Assembly: GCA_032622095.1 (NCBI GenBank)
Contig: CP136066.1
Location: forward strand, 192,068,816 to 192,132,815
DNA: 64,000 bases
Direction of reading: 5' to 3'
DNA from: Siphonodentalium dalli
Lineage: Eukaryota > Mollusca > Scaphopoda > Gadilida > Siphonodentaliidae
The translations under genes and the position numbers were made by a program. Under the pieces are notes generated by a model. The model saw only the letters and a program-made list of their open reading frames with translations, was not told the origin of the DNA and did no database searches. Shown piece after piece: positions 13,736-26,545 of this stretch. Within the stretch, counting starts at the first letter, position 1. The number at the start of each line of letters is the position of its first letter.

Positions 13736-13742
13736 ATGACTC

Positions 13743-15060
13743 ATGCCCATTTTTACCGTAACATAATCGCTGCATTTTCAAATTGTTACTTCCTATTAAA
13801 AGAATTGAACCGTTTTTAAAGTTAAGGTAACACAAATATATATAGTCTCATTTTAGACTCATTCACATTAGCTTCTTTGTTATATTCTGTTCAATAGATT
13901 TACCAAAAATAATCACCACACAAATTACTAAAAATCCTCACAATTTGGTTGTTGCATGGGAAAAACCCTTGTCCAAGTTTCCTTTTTATAACACGAAGAA
14001 GCTAGTGAAATCGGTTGAAATAATACTGATTCACTTGAAGCCCTATTCATATATCGTTCTATATCAGTTTATGCATTGTTGACCCGCTCACATAAACTCC
14101 CAAATAACCATATTAAAATTGTGAAATTAAACCGGTTTATTCCTTAGAAAACATTATATATGTTCTGATCTCCACAAAGTTGTCAACTGAAAGAAGTTAT
14201 TTAATGTGAAAAATATATTCAATCATAATGTTTACATACTTGCACAATACAAAATCCCGATTTCTTAAAAACATGTTTTGATGTTTACCTTCTCTCTGTA
14301 TTCACATATATTAAATAGATTCACCGATCCTATCATTTTTATTTTGACTGGACTTCTTGTGACAAATACCATTAATTATGTTCACATTAACGACATATTA
14401 GTGAAGTTAATCAGCCAGAATCTTCAAAACAACTGTTTTCAAAATATCGTTTGCAAAGATATTCCATTGTCAATCATTCGGGTTTCGACTGATCGAAACG
14501 ACGTCTGAAACCCCTGAGCATTTCAACACTAGTGTAAACATGGGAAGTGAAATTAAGTGCATGCTAATCATACTAAACTAGCGTTAATCAAACACAGCTT
14601 ACTTATATAAGCGAAACTTTTGTCTTTAAAAAAAAATGTCGACATTCCAGGTAAGAAATGTCTCTTGTGTTGATGTATATTGGAAGTAGGACTGCAGCTT
14701 TTGTGGTATACAGTCATTTCCCCATTGTTTAATTTATAAATTTCATTGAGTATATTTATTGTGACATATTTGTTATAACCTAGATACATTGACAAGTTTA
14801 TGCAATAGCAGTGCACGAGGGTGCACATGTGGATTGGGATGTGTTAAATATTCCACATGGGACAATAAAGAGCGTAATCTGTTAATCTATTCAGGATATG
14901 GTAAACATAAAGAGCGTTATGTGTGATCTATTGAACATATTTGGAACATTCTTGAAAGCAACTGGTCAACACTTCTTTTTCAAAGAGCATTACCACACCA
15001 TGAACACAAGTTAGGAGTTAAAAGGCAGCGTTGTTGTACTTATTACGTGTACTTATTATA
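13743..15060 (+). repeat. 5' non-coding half of repeat unit C
   Basis: Aligns with 10330-12000 over its length: 'tgcccatttttaccgtaacataa' phrase at start, 'cgatttcttaaaaaca' near 14260, mini-exon ATGTCGACATTCCAG ending at about 14650 with donor gtaagaaatg, and the paired motif at 14867 and 14909. The first about 170 bp of the unit (with the MAEDL-like exon) are missing here. Confidence 0.65.
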
Positions 15061-17043
15061 CGACCATGAATAGTATTAGTGATCCTTCTGGTCCAAACAC
15101 GTCTGAAACAAGTGAACATCTGGTTGGTTGAGGCTTCTGTACATTATCTGTACATGATGGCTTGGACCATGTGAGAAATAAGGGAATTATCATCGTTACA
15201 CAACTTAAAGCTAACAGTGGTATCCCATATAATGTAATTCCTCAAGTGATATCTTCCTGCAACAACGCAATAAAACATTCCTGGACACCGAGTATAAGCA
15301 AACCAGGTTTCTGAAGGAACATTTGGACTTTATTATACCAAAGCAGGTGTCACTTGGTTCAAGGAATGAATATACAATGGATAGAGAAACTAGCAAACTC
15401 AAACACTTCTTAGTTCAAGACTCATTCTGATATGTCCCTGTCATTGAAACTTTAAAGATAGTGTGTGAGAACAGACAGTTCTCCCAATTATAATTTAAAA
15501 AAACATTCACAAATGGTGTTGATGGAAGATTTTATAGACGGAGAGACATACCAGAATAAGAATTACACAAACAAAATCCTCTTACAGATATGTTATGATA
15601 TGGGTACCACAAACCCACTCAGTGGAAAACAAACTATCCAGAAAATTGGGAGTGTTTTTTTTCACAATAAAACACATTGGATCAAAATTAAATACAAATC
15701 TGTCCAATATTCATCGCCTGGCTCTTGTTCATGCCCTTGATTTATGGGTCTATGGATTTGTTCCTGTTTTGTCACATGTCATGCGAGATATTAAAATCCT
15801 TGAAAATCAAGGTATTTCGATTCATGATGGTTCATTGAACCTAAAAGGAATACAATGTGTCAAGTGACAACCTTGCCTTGAATTCTGTATTCAACATTAT
15901 TGCATGCTTCTCAACCGACTGTCGCTACAAAAGAACAAAAACAGATGTTTTACTGAAAGTGAATTTATCATGCGGTTAGTGACCAAATATGAAAAAGACC
16001 TGAAAAGTTGTCAAGATAATAAAGGTGAATGTTCCCTGAACCATTCAAAATATGTCAGCATAATGGAAAACAATGCGAATGATCCGATGCATACACTATT
16101 AAGTGTAGTACCACTGGAATTTGGGATGACACTACACTCATTAATCTGAATCGTTTTTTCATATTAGAACATTTTAACAAAATTTTTAGAAAACTCTTTG
16201 AAAGAACAATAGCTGACAGGAAAAATAATCCATGTGAGATAACAAAAGTGATAAGATTAACCAATTACTGGACAAACAGCAACACAAATATGGGCACTTT
16301 TATGCTCCTCCCTGTAATGTTCGGCCATCTATCCATGTTCAAGGCACTATTTCCCACAAGACCACTAATTACAAAACACCATTTCAGCGTCAATGTTCCA
16401 AATATCAGAAAATCAGGGCCGCTTAATGGGATGAGCTGCATGAAATACGAATTGAAAACACATTTTCAAACGAACCGCCCACATTGTATGCAAATTATGC
16501 ACTTTTTACTGATGTATGCCGCATACTAGTTTTTAGACACCAATATTATGCTGTGAATGCACTTATGACAGCAAAACTATTCCGGGATGCTTACGAGGTA
16601 GAACGCTGTACACCTGTCCCTGTCTGTTCTCCCAGATAGCATCATGATTTGTGAAACATTCTCGATCAAGAACTCTGAAAATATATCAGTAGCAAAAAGA
16701 ATGACATATTATGGAACATGTAGACCAGGATTGTCCACAATTTTGACTACTTTCCCAATGTTTGTTCAATAAAACAGATAGTGACTGGTACGCACATACT
16801 GAGCGCATCCAGACCGAGGACTATAATCCTCATTATAATGGGTATCACATCATTGTGGATGGAGAAGGTCCCACAAATCCCATTCGGCTGGAATACCATT
16901 CGGCTGGAATACCATTCGGCTGGAATACCATTCGGCTGGAATACCATTCGGCTGGCAGGACTGTCTGATCATCGCCATTTAGATGTACACAAGTTAGAAC
17001 GTGGTACATTGATTATTCGATTGAAGAACAATGTCCTCAGTTA
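15060..17043 (+). pseudogene. transposase-like gene family, best preserved copy C
   Basis: The longest readable copy. Frame 15465-15740 gives a core with VLMEDFIDGETYQNKN, then ILLQICYDMGTTNPLSGKQ. It then continues in another frame (15595-15867) with KLGVFFFTIKHIGSKLNTNL, LALVHALDLWVYGF, and DIKILENQGISIHDGSLNLK. Frame 15904-16149 gives CFTESEFIMRLVTKYEKDL and ENNANDPMHTLL..VPLEFGM. Next come LFPTRPLITKHHFSVNVPN (about 16340-16400) and, near 16762-17043, a C-terminus with NPHYNGYHIIVDGEG and LSDHRHLDVHKLERGTLIIR ending at a stop at 17041. Block order matches a family I know as multi-copy and transposon-like in animals. A 16-bp minisatellite interrupts the C-terminal part. Confidence 0.7.
16880..16955 (+). 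repeat. 16-bp minisatellite inside copy C
   Basis: About five near-identical copies of 'ccattcggctggaata' lie between the GEG... and LSDHRH... blocks of the transposase-like C-terminus. Because 16 is not a multiple of three, each unit is read in a different frame (IPFGWNTIRLEYHSAG...). This explains the overlapping short frames here. Confidence 0.9.
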
Positions 17044-17864
17044 AGATTACGCAGTTTATGATAGTTGACATATATAAACTTGAAGATGCAATTAAAATGA
17101 TAACTATTATGCCATTGCGGGATTCGCCAGAGGTTTTGAGAAAATCAGCCCTCAATGAAATCTGAATTTCTTCATTTCTGCAGATGCACGATTGATATTC
17201 AAACCGACTAGATGCAAGTGTTTTAATAATTTGTCAATGTTGGAAATCAATTAAACCTATGCAACATAACGGTATATGTGTGAGAATGAAATTTCAACGA
17301 AGATCAAACAAACAAAAATTTACTTGATGCTCACACAATGTTTTTTTTTTATTCTTTATTTAAAAAAAAAATTCCAATACCAGGAATTTGATTACCTGGT
17401 ATATAATTCCAGCCCCGTGTCATATTTTCTATTTTCATTATATTTTCGTGAGATGTGTTCGTTTTAAACACTCCCAATAAATTCGACAAAAATTCAATGC
17501 ATACGTGTCTGAGAATCAAACTTTTTTTTGGCCTAACCAAATATTTTTTTTTCAGAAGAAATTTTGAAGATCTTCAATTTTAGTAGTAATCCAGTGCATT
17601 TATGAGAAAAATATCGAATTTGAAACTAAATTTCAACGCGTTCCTTGCAGGAATTAAATCCATTATAAACAATATACCCAAAATACAAGGGCATCACTAG
17701 CGCATGACAAAATGCACCTGCGGTAATTCCAACAAAGGGCCTTAACTCTGGTAAAAATTGGCCGGCAGAACCAAAACTCGAACTTGACATGTATATTAAG
17801 TTTACAAACGTTATCATTTGGAAACGAAAAAGGGGATGAATGGACAGATATGGACAATAATATG
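17044..17864. other. spacer between units C and D
   Basis: AT-rich, no supported gene. A fragment near 17722-17800 carries 'aaagggccttaactctggta', a dispersed-repeat phrase that also occurs at 20.9-21.2 kb. Minus-strand frames at 17626-17937 run across this and the unit D exon and show no domain. Confidence 0.45.
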
Positions 17865-19575
17865 TCGTGTTTTTAAATGGGCATATGAATATGCTTACGT
17901 TTATAGACCATAACGGCTGAGGAATTAATTCTGGCACTGGAAAGACTAGTGGGAGAGGAGGAAGTAGCTACAACAGCAACTGGTATTATAGGTATGTTGA
18001 ACGCCGATTTAAAATATTTATATTATGAATGTTATAGACTTCAAACACTTTTTTGAGCCTGCCCATTTTTACCGTAACATACTCGCTGCATTTTCAAATT
18101 GTTACTTCCTATATATATATTCTCTCATTTCCGACTCATTCACGTCGGCTTCTTTATTGTATTCTGGTCAATCGATTTACCAAAAAAATTACCACATAAA
18201 TTACTAAAATCCTCACAATTTGGTTGAATGAAAAAAAAACTTGTCCAAGTTTCCTTTTTATAACATGAAGCAGCTAATGACATCGGTTGGGATAATACTT
18301 ATTCACTTGAAGCCCTGTTCATATATCGTTCTATAGCAGTTTATGCATTGTTGACCCGCTCATAAAATCCCAAATAACCATATTCAAATTGTGAAATTAA
18401 ACCGGTTTATTCCTTAGAAAATATATATGTGCTGAACTCCACCAAGTTGTCAACTGAAAGAAGTTATTTAATGTGAAAAATATATTCAATCACAATGTTT
18501 ACATGAATGCACAATACAAACTCATCTGGTAAACGTACCTGTAAGCATGAGTTGTCATGGTCGTTGATTGAAAGAATTTATCATGTACCGTACTTCACCC
18601 TCTGTATCTAGCTTCCGGTATGTTTGTGATACCACGTATCCGGTGTAATAACATTTGTTTATATATCGACCCGTGTTTATAACTTAACAAACGAATTTAA
18701 TAAGTTCAAAAATGTTCTATTGCTGGTGTAATTCAGCAACATGGATGATTTATTCTTTTGAGAAAACTAGTGTTGAAACGATTAGTTGAATAAAATATAC
18801 GACGCTGAAATCCCGATTTCTTAAAAACAATGTTTTGGATGTTTACCTTCTCTACTCATTATTCACATAGATTAAATGCGATCACCGATCCTACTATTTT
18901 ATTTTTTTGATGGGATGTCTTGTGATAAATACCAATAATTATGTTCACATTAACATATTTGTGAATTAAATCAACCAAAAACTTACAAAATATCGTTAGC
19001 AAAGACGATCCATTGTTAATCATGTCGGGTTCGACTAATCGACTTGTAGTCTGAAAACCCTAATCGTTTCAACACTAGTGTTAACATCCTAATCGTACTA
19101 AAATAGCATTAATCAAACAAAGATTTCCTCTAGAAGCGAAACCTTTGTCTTTTAAATCAAAACTGGCGACATTCAAGGTAAGAAATGGCGAGTGTTGATG
19201 TATATTGGAAGTAGGAGAATCTTCTGTGGTATCCAGCCATTTCCCCATGGTTTAATTTATTAAATTTGATTGATATATTTATTGTGATATATTTGTTACA
19301 ACCTAGATATTTGACAATTTGATGTAATCACAGTGAATGAGGGTGCACATGTGGATTGGAATTTATTGAATATCCAGCATGGGACAATAAAGAGCGTAAT
19401 TTGTTAATCTATTCAGGAAAGGTAAACATAAAGAGCGTTATGTGTGAACTGCTGAACACATTTGGATCATTCTTGAAAGTAACTGGTCAACACTTATGTT
19501 TCCACAACAAGCATTACCATACCTCCCCTTATCACAATTTATGATTATAAAAGCAGCGTTTGTTGTGCTTATTAC
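17865..19575 (+). repeat. truncated repeat unit D (5' half only)
   Basis: Homologous to 10150-12000. The possible first exon reads AEELILALERLVGEEEVATT uninterrupted but its ATG is changed to ACG (17913), and it ends at a donor gtatgt at 17992. The mini-exon region at about 19160 has lost the ATG context but keeps 'caaggtaagaaatgg'. The paired motif is at 19389 and 19430. No downstream coding half follows; similarity ends near 19575. Confidence 0.65.
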
Positions 19576-19599
19576 GTATTATTATCCAACCATGAATCC

Positions 19600-22060
19600 G
19601 CTTATATATTTATAGAGGCCGACTCAGAATGGGTGTTCATTGCTTCAAATGTGCTTGCTCGTGCAATGAGCGTTAACAAATTCTAATATGTCATCCGAAT
19701 GGCCATGTATCGATCAGAATGAAACATTCAGATGCAGATGAATAATAAATATATCATTCCCATCTGTTATAACTGATAGGGAGAATCCATTTAGTCAAGA
19801 AAGAATTCAACATGGGTTATCTCTTCCCAGTACGTTTTATGTAGTCTCGGATATCAAATGATAAATATGAATCAAAGACACCTGTACGAAAATGCTTCCA
19901 TCAATTAATATTGAATTATATTTCCATTTTCTGGTATAATTCATTCAACCTTTGGAAACAGTACTATAGGCTAGTTTTAGTCTTTAGATCAGAAAACTCA
20001 GGCGGTCTCATGGAATTGTTGTAGTGTACCTAGAGAGAACAAACATGGGAGAACCCTTATTGCATTGCCGCCATTGTCTTCTAGTTAGACAAACCGCACG
20101 TATCGCAATGCATATCGCGCTGCAAACGCAATGTGTATGGGCTTAACACCCTCAATATGAACTTCCAAATCTTGAATAGAAGCATCAAACCTAACTTTAT
20201 CACTATGGTTATTCGAAATATCTAATAGGTTCAGAGCCCTGGTCATCACCCTTTTATCTCATTTTTTTCTTCAGATATATAAAATAGACCCTCACATACC
20301 AAAGACTAATATCGGATCAAAAGTCAAAAAGGAGCTTGCGAAACAAGTTATATCACCTTGCAGACGACGATATATTATGAAGTGGCTAGGGCAGCACTTA
20401 ATGCAGAACAAACGGAAGTAAAATTGCATCGAATCACCCATCGTAGGCCACATATGTCATACCAAGTTTCATCAAATTTTGTCCACTACTATCCAAGTTA
20501 TCACACGGAAAACAAAGACGTACAGACAAACACACAGATTGACACTGTTAATTTCTAGTCTCCTGAATTATTTTCGGCAACAATCACCGGAAAACACCTG
20601 ATGGGAAAAATTCAATAACATTCGAGTCAGAACAGAAGAACTATAAAATCAAATCGAAGAAAAGTTTTTGATTCAAATCGATTTGCAGGGCAATACTCTA
20701 GAAATAGAACTGCAATGCCAAGTGTGTCACGCCCCCCGCTGCTCAGTTTAGAGTGGGCAATAATAAATATTTGTTAGCATGGAAATTCTTTTTATTTTCT
20801 AAATCTAATAATTAGGAATTCTTTCTCCCTGAAGTGGGCTACCAACACTTACCGACACAAAATTCCGAAATTCCCAAGTCAAACAAGGGCTGTAACTCTG
20901 GTAAACATAAATGGACGAAACCCGTCTTATATGGGTATCCTCTAACACATGCTGGGGTATCACCATACCAAGGCATAAGCATATATGATTATCCATGCCC
21001 GAATTACAAGACAAAATCATAAACTTGCAAAGGCCGTAACTCTGGTAAAAAAAATGCATCTAACATGTGGTCAGTATCCTCCCGAACTGTGCTATCGCCA
21101 TACCAAATACAGTTTAAAACAACTGAATCTGATTATTCTTGCCCAAGTTACAAGCTGAAATGTTCTCTTGAACACAAAATTAATTTCCCAAGTGAAACAA
21201 GGGCTGTAATTCTGGCAGCAATTAAATCGATAAAAACCATAGGATGTCCCATCGTCAAGCCTAAGGAAACTCAATCTGATCATTCATAACACCCATGTCA
21301 GTATGATGTTACACGGTGATATGTATAGACAGACAGACGAGTGGAGCCCTGGGTTATGTCCCGAACCTCATATGGGGGCCGGGGGCACAATAATGGTGGA
21401 TCACCATGTACACAATATCATTTAAGTGAACCAAATACAATATCAGGTTGCAGCTATCTTTAGACACCATATGCCCACTCGCTGATCGACATTGCCGAAT
21501 TATAAGTCAGTTTTGTCCTCAGGACTCAACTGAATATGAATAGAAATACTAACTAAAAAATTATAATATATATTAAAGTGAAGTGGGATGATCAGATATC
21601 CCTACCAATCCCAAAAAATTGCACTGTCTCAAAAATTAAATTTGCTTCTAAAAATAGGCACCTGGTGTCTTGTATAGTCCCAATCATGTTCAAAGAGCAA
21701 TGCTCGGCATGTTTCGGGGGCATACAAATATAACATTGCTACTGTGCTGATATATCTCCAATATATATATACTATATATTATCAGAGTTATGGAACCACA
21801 GAATCAGTATCGTGTATGAACGTTCAATGTTTCAAATGTGCTTAATTCATTGAGAGTATACATTTCATATTTATTATGGAAATGGCCATGTATCGATCGG
21901 AATGGCACATCGAGATGTCCCTCACCACGATCAAGATATTGTGTCTGTAGTGCTGGTAAAGATAACCAAATTCATAGTGCATTTTCATTGGTTATAAAGA
22001 CAAAATGGCATGCCAGGGGTAGAAATGTATTGAGCAATTGCCAATAAACTGCTTTTATGT
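19600..22060. repeat. dispersed repeat fragments, including a possible zinc-knuckle relic pair
   Basis: Segments 19630-19760 and 21800-21920 share 'tttcaaatgtgctt' and 'aatggccatgtatcgatc', with Cys-rich translation (CFKCA...). They could be decayed gag-like sequence of a LINE, but this is weak. At 20430-20545 is a SINE/LINE-tail-like phrase ('ccaagtttcatcaaatttt'). At 20820-21290 about three degenerate roughly 150-bp units each contain 'ggctgtaactctggtaa' or a variant, ending near 'gacagacagacgagtggag'. No gene is supported. Confidence 0.4.
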
Positions 22061-22900
22061 TATTCTTAGATATATAATATATATTTAACATCATAAATAA
22101 ATTAAAACGTTTTCTGTCTCAGGAATGACTATCCAGCATCAGATGGAAAAATTTAAATGGTTGAGGAATTGGTGAAACATCTGTTTCAGAGATCTGAAAG
22201 TGGACGTGGCTGGGTAAGTTCAACATTAATCCTTAAATGTCTCGGCAGATAAGTTCACTGAGAAGCTATCTTTTTGAGGCACTGTCAAAATACAATTCAG
22301 ATATATTTCAGGAAACAGGATTTCTATGTCAAAAAGGGATAAAACTGTAATCATTTTCTGTGCAGGGCTTGATTTAACTGGATTCGCATCGCAATTTGCA
22401 ATCAATTTCCACTAACCAATTTAAATTTAAAAACATGAATTGGTAGGAAATGCTATATATATACAAAATCTACAGTTTTATACAAATTTAAAAAAATGTA
22501 ATGGACCCCTCTGATAAGGGCCGATTGCATGGAGGTGTAATATGATACTTTTGTAAAAACAGTGGCGACAAGAAGGCAATATAGTAAAAACATAACTGCC
22601 AATAAACCAAAAAATGTTGTCAATTTTGTTTTACTCTAACAAATAGGTGGATAGTTTTCACTAATTAATAAAACAATTATCTCTTAACATTGACATCAAT
22701 GCCAATCTCCATTGGGGATGAAAATTACAAATTACAATCTCCTGTTTACAGTTTCTAAAAAAAACAGTATGAAACAAAATCCTAAGTATTTGAGAATTAA
22801 ACACTTAATGTGCACAGCCTACACATAAAAACTGTCTGGTTTAATCAGAACACGATCTAGTCTTAACATAGCTACATCTTTGTTTATGAGTCTCATTAAA
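22061..22900. other. AT-rich non-coding stretch
   Basis: I see no coding region, RNA gene or clear repeat on either strand. Confidence 0.5.
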
Positions 22901-23620
22901 ACGCCAAGGATAATATTATCAAGAAAGGGTGGAAGATACGAGCATGTGCCAAAGAATTTAGTCATACAAAGTGTAAAATCCAAGATCGCCGCTGGCGGCC
23001 ATGTTTTCCAACAAAATTTTGAAACATTGGATGGCAACCATCTAGTGGTCACCCAAAAGATCCGAATGAAGTTTGGTGACAATCGGATCACTGATGTTGT
23101 CTTAGCGTTTGCCAACAGATTTAGCCATGAAAAGAGTAAAATCCAAGATCACTGCCGGGGGCCAGTTTTTCATCGAAAATTGTTCAAATTAATTGGTTCC
23201 CATATTGATGTGATCCGAAACATGCCTCTTAATTTTCAAACATAGTCTCCCATAAATGAGGACTGCAGGTTGTGCCGATAGATTTCAATTTTAAATCCAA
23301 GATGGTCTTTTTTAAAATCTAGCTCAACTTGGTGAGGCAATCCCAGGTATTACTAATTTTATGCTAAGCAGCCAATTGAATGATATTATTTATAAGAAAA
23401 AGGAAAGTAATCAATTTAACATTTCTCCAATAAATGCAGAATGTGCCGGTGGATTCAAATTTGAAATTCAAAAACAAAATGATTTAAAAAAAAATTCGGG
23501 AAAATTTCATGGCTCCCATCTATAGGTCACCACGAAGATCCATATGAAGTTTGGTGATGATCAGATGGCGGATGCGGCCTGTAAGGAAAGTGTTGACGGA
23601 CGCTAGCCAAGGGATTAGTT
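22900..23620. repeat. dispersed repeat, second copy of the 1985-2335 family
   Basis: At least three internal units contain 'aaatccaagat', a 'gctggcggccatg' or 'gccgggggccag' variant, and 'gatccatatgaagtttgg' with 'gatgatcag'. Open frames on both strands (22819-23115 minus, 22880-23245 plus) are produced by the repeat and have stops in its other copy, so they are not genes. Confidence 0.6.
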
Positions 23621-23851
23621 AATTGACTAGAGGCGTATATCTGATCCTATTATTTTAGTTTTTTAAGAGACCGTGGTAAAACAAGTCATTTAAAATGTGA
23701 ATTATATTACAGGAACATTATTTCGACCCAAATGCTCGTACTGGATTCTTGGAAAATTATATCCGTAATAAGTGATAAACGACGGGAATATCATGACCCA
23801 GAAATACACAACAAAAATATATATTGCTAATAATGCCGAAGAATCACCAAC

Positions 23852-24024
23852 ATGCCTGATATCCACGAATATGAGGCCAAAACAATAACAGCCCATTCAA
23901 AGTGCGAAATATTGGAACACATTGAAGCCCGCAAGGAAGTAAGGCGGTGGTGGATAATGGAAAACAAACCAATCGCTGGTCAGATAATGGAGCGCTTCCC
24001 TGATATGGGGAAATCAATGAACCG
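23852..24024 (+). CDS. candidate exon of an unrecognised gene
   Basis: An open stretch from ATG at 23852 encodes about 58 residues: MPDIHEYEAKTITAHSKCEI, then LEHIEARKEVRRWWIMENKP, then IAGQIMERFPDMGKSMNR, and ends at a good donor (gtaagttatt). Codon use and composition look coding, with charged and tryptophan-rich sequence. The 'RRWW...I..I..RFP' arrangement is reminiscent of tails or heads of transposon-like animal proteins, but I cannot assign a family. No matching downstream exon was identified, and the frame upstream of the ATG has a stop. It is either a first exon or an orphan exon relic. Confidence 0.4.
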
Positions 24025-24029
24025 GTAAG

Positions 24030-26540
24030 TTATTATACTAGTTGTATGTTCATATTACAAACACGTTGTACTATGTTGTGACACACGCAAGCTTAATCAT
24101 GTTTAGTTTATAGGGTTATCAGCTACGATAAGCAGACCACAGGCAGGGAATGTAAGAAATTTTTTTCATATTTATGTTCCGCAGTACTATTTTTCGTGCA
24201 CCCATCGGTGCATGAATTTAAAACTGAGGGAAGAATAGTTCTAAACCCAGGTAAGCAAGACGGCTACGGTGAGTTACATGTATATTGCGGATAGTTGGAC
24301 GAGATAGAAAATTAAGCCTGCTTATATCAGGGGTGGGGGTGGGGGTAGTAAAAAATATGCAGGAAGGTATGCCGTATCCCCCAAACCTGCAAACAAATAA
24401 TTTTCTACTCCCAATTTTTTTTAACCCCCCCCCCCCACCCCAAATTTCACTAAAATTGGTCTAAAATGGCATAAAAGTCTACTGATATCACTCATATGAC
24501 TGGGAATTATCTCAATTAGTTCAATTAACAGTTTAACCTGTTTCAAAAGCTGTTTTAATTACAAATTTGTTTTTATATATTGCTGATCACCTGTAATGCA
24601 GAATGCAAAATATTTCATAATTTCTTACTATTTCCTGATTAGTCTGTCAACCAGCCCATTATCTAACATATTCCATACCACTTATGTTAGTCTACTGGAG
24701 CAACTTCTATTATACTAAACTAGCTGAAACAGGCTCCCGTTGCGGACATATATTCAGCATCGCAGATACCTGTGGGACTTGGCACTCATTTTGATCTTAG
24801 ACAGAGCTTTCATTTAGATGTGGCCCCTTTGAGCGCTTCATGCACATTTGGTCATGAAACATTTTGATTTATATATATTGTTTTAATATATATTTTTAAA
24901 GATTGAATTCCTTGCTCAATTAACAAAACCATTTTTTTTTTAAATTAAATTTGTTTTGAAAAACTAATACCATTATAACATCCGCCAGGGTACCCCGAGT
25001 CACCACACCGAATTTGGTTGAACTCGGTCCAGGGATCTGAGAGAAAAGTCTGGACAGATCCTACTTGTTTATATATAGATAACCAGCAGTTACGGCACCA
25101 CTATACCAGACTTGGATAATTTAGGTCTTGTGAGAGATCATCTGAGTTGAAAGGCATGCAAATAGTTCACTGATTGGCTTGATGCACTGATGACAGTTAT
25201 ATTCTAGCCATTGATAGTCACATTAATTTTTGAGACAGTTGCTCGCTCTTTTTCCATGCACACAATGATCTTGGCTTTAGTTACATCAAGACAAGTTTAT
25301 TTATTTCAGTTTTACATTTCTCGAAGCTTTCCAAAGAGTGTCGGGAAGGATTGTTTTCACCACACCACCCCCTATTCAACATACCATAGCTTAATGTCAT
25401 CTCCACTAAGGCCCATATGAGGTCACAGTAACATAAATATGGTATCTGTGCAGTTATAAATCCTTATAATATGCTTTAAACTGTTACAAATGTCACATAA
25501 GATCTTAAGTAAAAAACTTGCATGAGGTTGTAAAAAACACGTTTTTTTTGCATCTCGGGCCACCCACCACCCCGGCATACCTTCCTGCAAAATTTGTACT
25601 ACCACTCCCTACTTATATACCTATATTTACATTCAGGGATCCAACATCAAAACCATTACTCATATACATGACAAATATAGCAAGACGTTTCGGCACGTGT
25701 TTCTTTTCTTTTCGTATATAATATTGGCTTTGATGTTGTGTTTATATTTGCCGTTAACTTGTTATGATTTGGTAGTACACCCTCAAGAGTGTTTACACCC
25801 TTGTACACGGCTCCTTCAGAAAACATGCAGATATCGACACCCATCCTGACAGTCGTCCCAAACCATCACGTTGTTAGAAACATCAACCGCATGTCACAAA
25901 CACAACGACCAGGTGGCCCTGTCACACACCACGATGGTGTAATATATACAATGTTTATCACACTTTATGTCGACTATGTGAAGAACAGAATAATTGCAAA
26001 AACATTCAAACATTCACCAACACTCGTATGTTAATCACCCAATTAGTAACACGATTGTAATACGGTTGTACCTGCTAGTTTGTCGTAACAGTTATATGAT
26101 TAATTCGCACTCTAATCAGACTGTGTTATTTTTGTAGATGAATCAAGCCTTTCTACAGGACAACGCCCCTGATTTATATCAGAAGAAAATTCATTTATTT
26201 TGCTCTGACAAATACTGTTTTCAAATAAACGCTCTTTATTTATACCATATCAGGAATATATTAACATGGAACGCTCTTTCTGGTCCATGTCGTACACATG
26301 GCTATTGTTCGTTTGGGACCTAACACCAGTTATATACAACGCATTTTGGTGCATCTTCTCGGGACTAGATTGTTACAAAGTGTAATAAGTAAACTGTCTT
26401 CGAGCAAGCACGAGACCACGTCTACATTTCCAATAGAAGAGTTGTTATAAGGGAGATCATTTGGCGTCACACGAATTCGCAATCTGTGGCGTCCAAGACC
26501 AACTCATTTGAAGCACCGAGGACAGCATGATATAGTGTTT
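24030..26540. other. non-coding stretch with G/C-run hairpin and dispersed-repeat tail
   Basis: At 24331-24440 a run of ggggtggggg is followed by cccccaccc on the same strand, so the region can fold back. At 24975-25080 a phrase 'ggtaccccgagtcaccacac' and 'gaactcggtccaggg' matches 28715-28790 and marks an old dispersed repeat. A minus-strand pair of the AAAGAGCGTT motif lies at 26229 and 26271. Frames at 25211-25844 and 26138-26323 show no domain and are not called. Confidence 0.45.
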
Positions 26541-26545
26541 AATAA

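Noticed and set aside
16055-17044. Several overlapping short frames around 16.0-17.0 kb as separate genes
   Set aside because: They are pieces of one frameshifted transposase-like copy, or of its minisatellite.
22819-23245. Overlapping frames of 98 and 121 codons
   Set aside because: Inside a dispersed repeat whose other copy at 2.0 kb has stops in the same frames.
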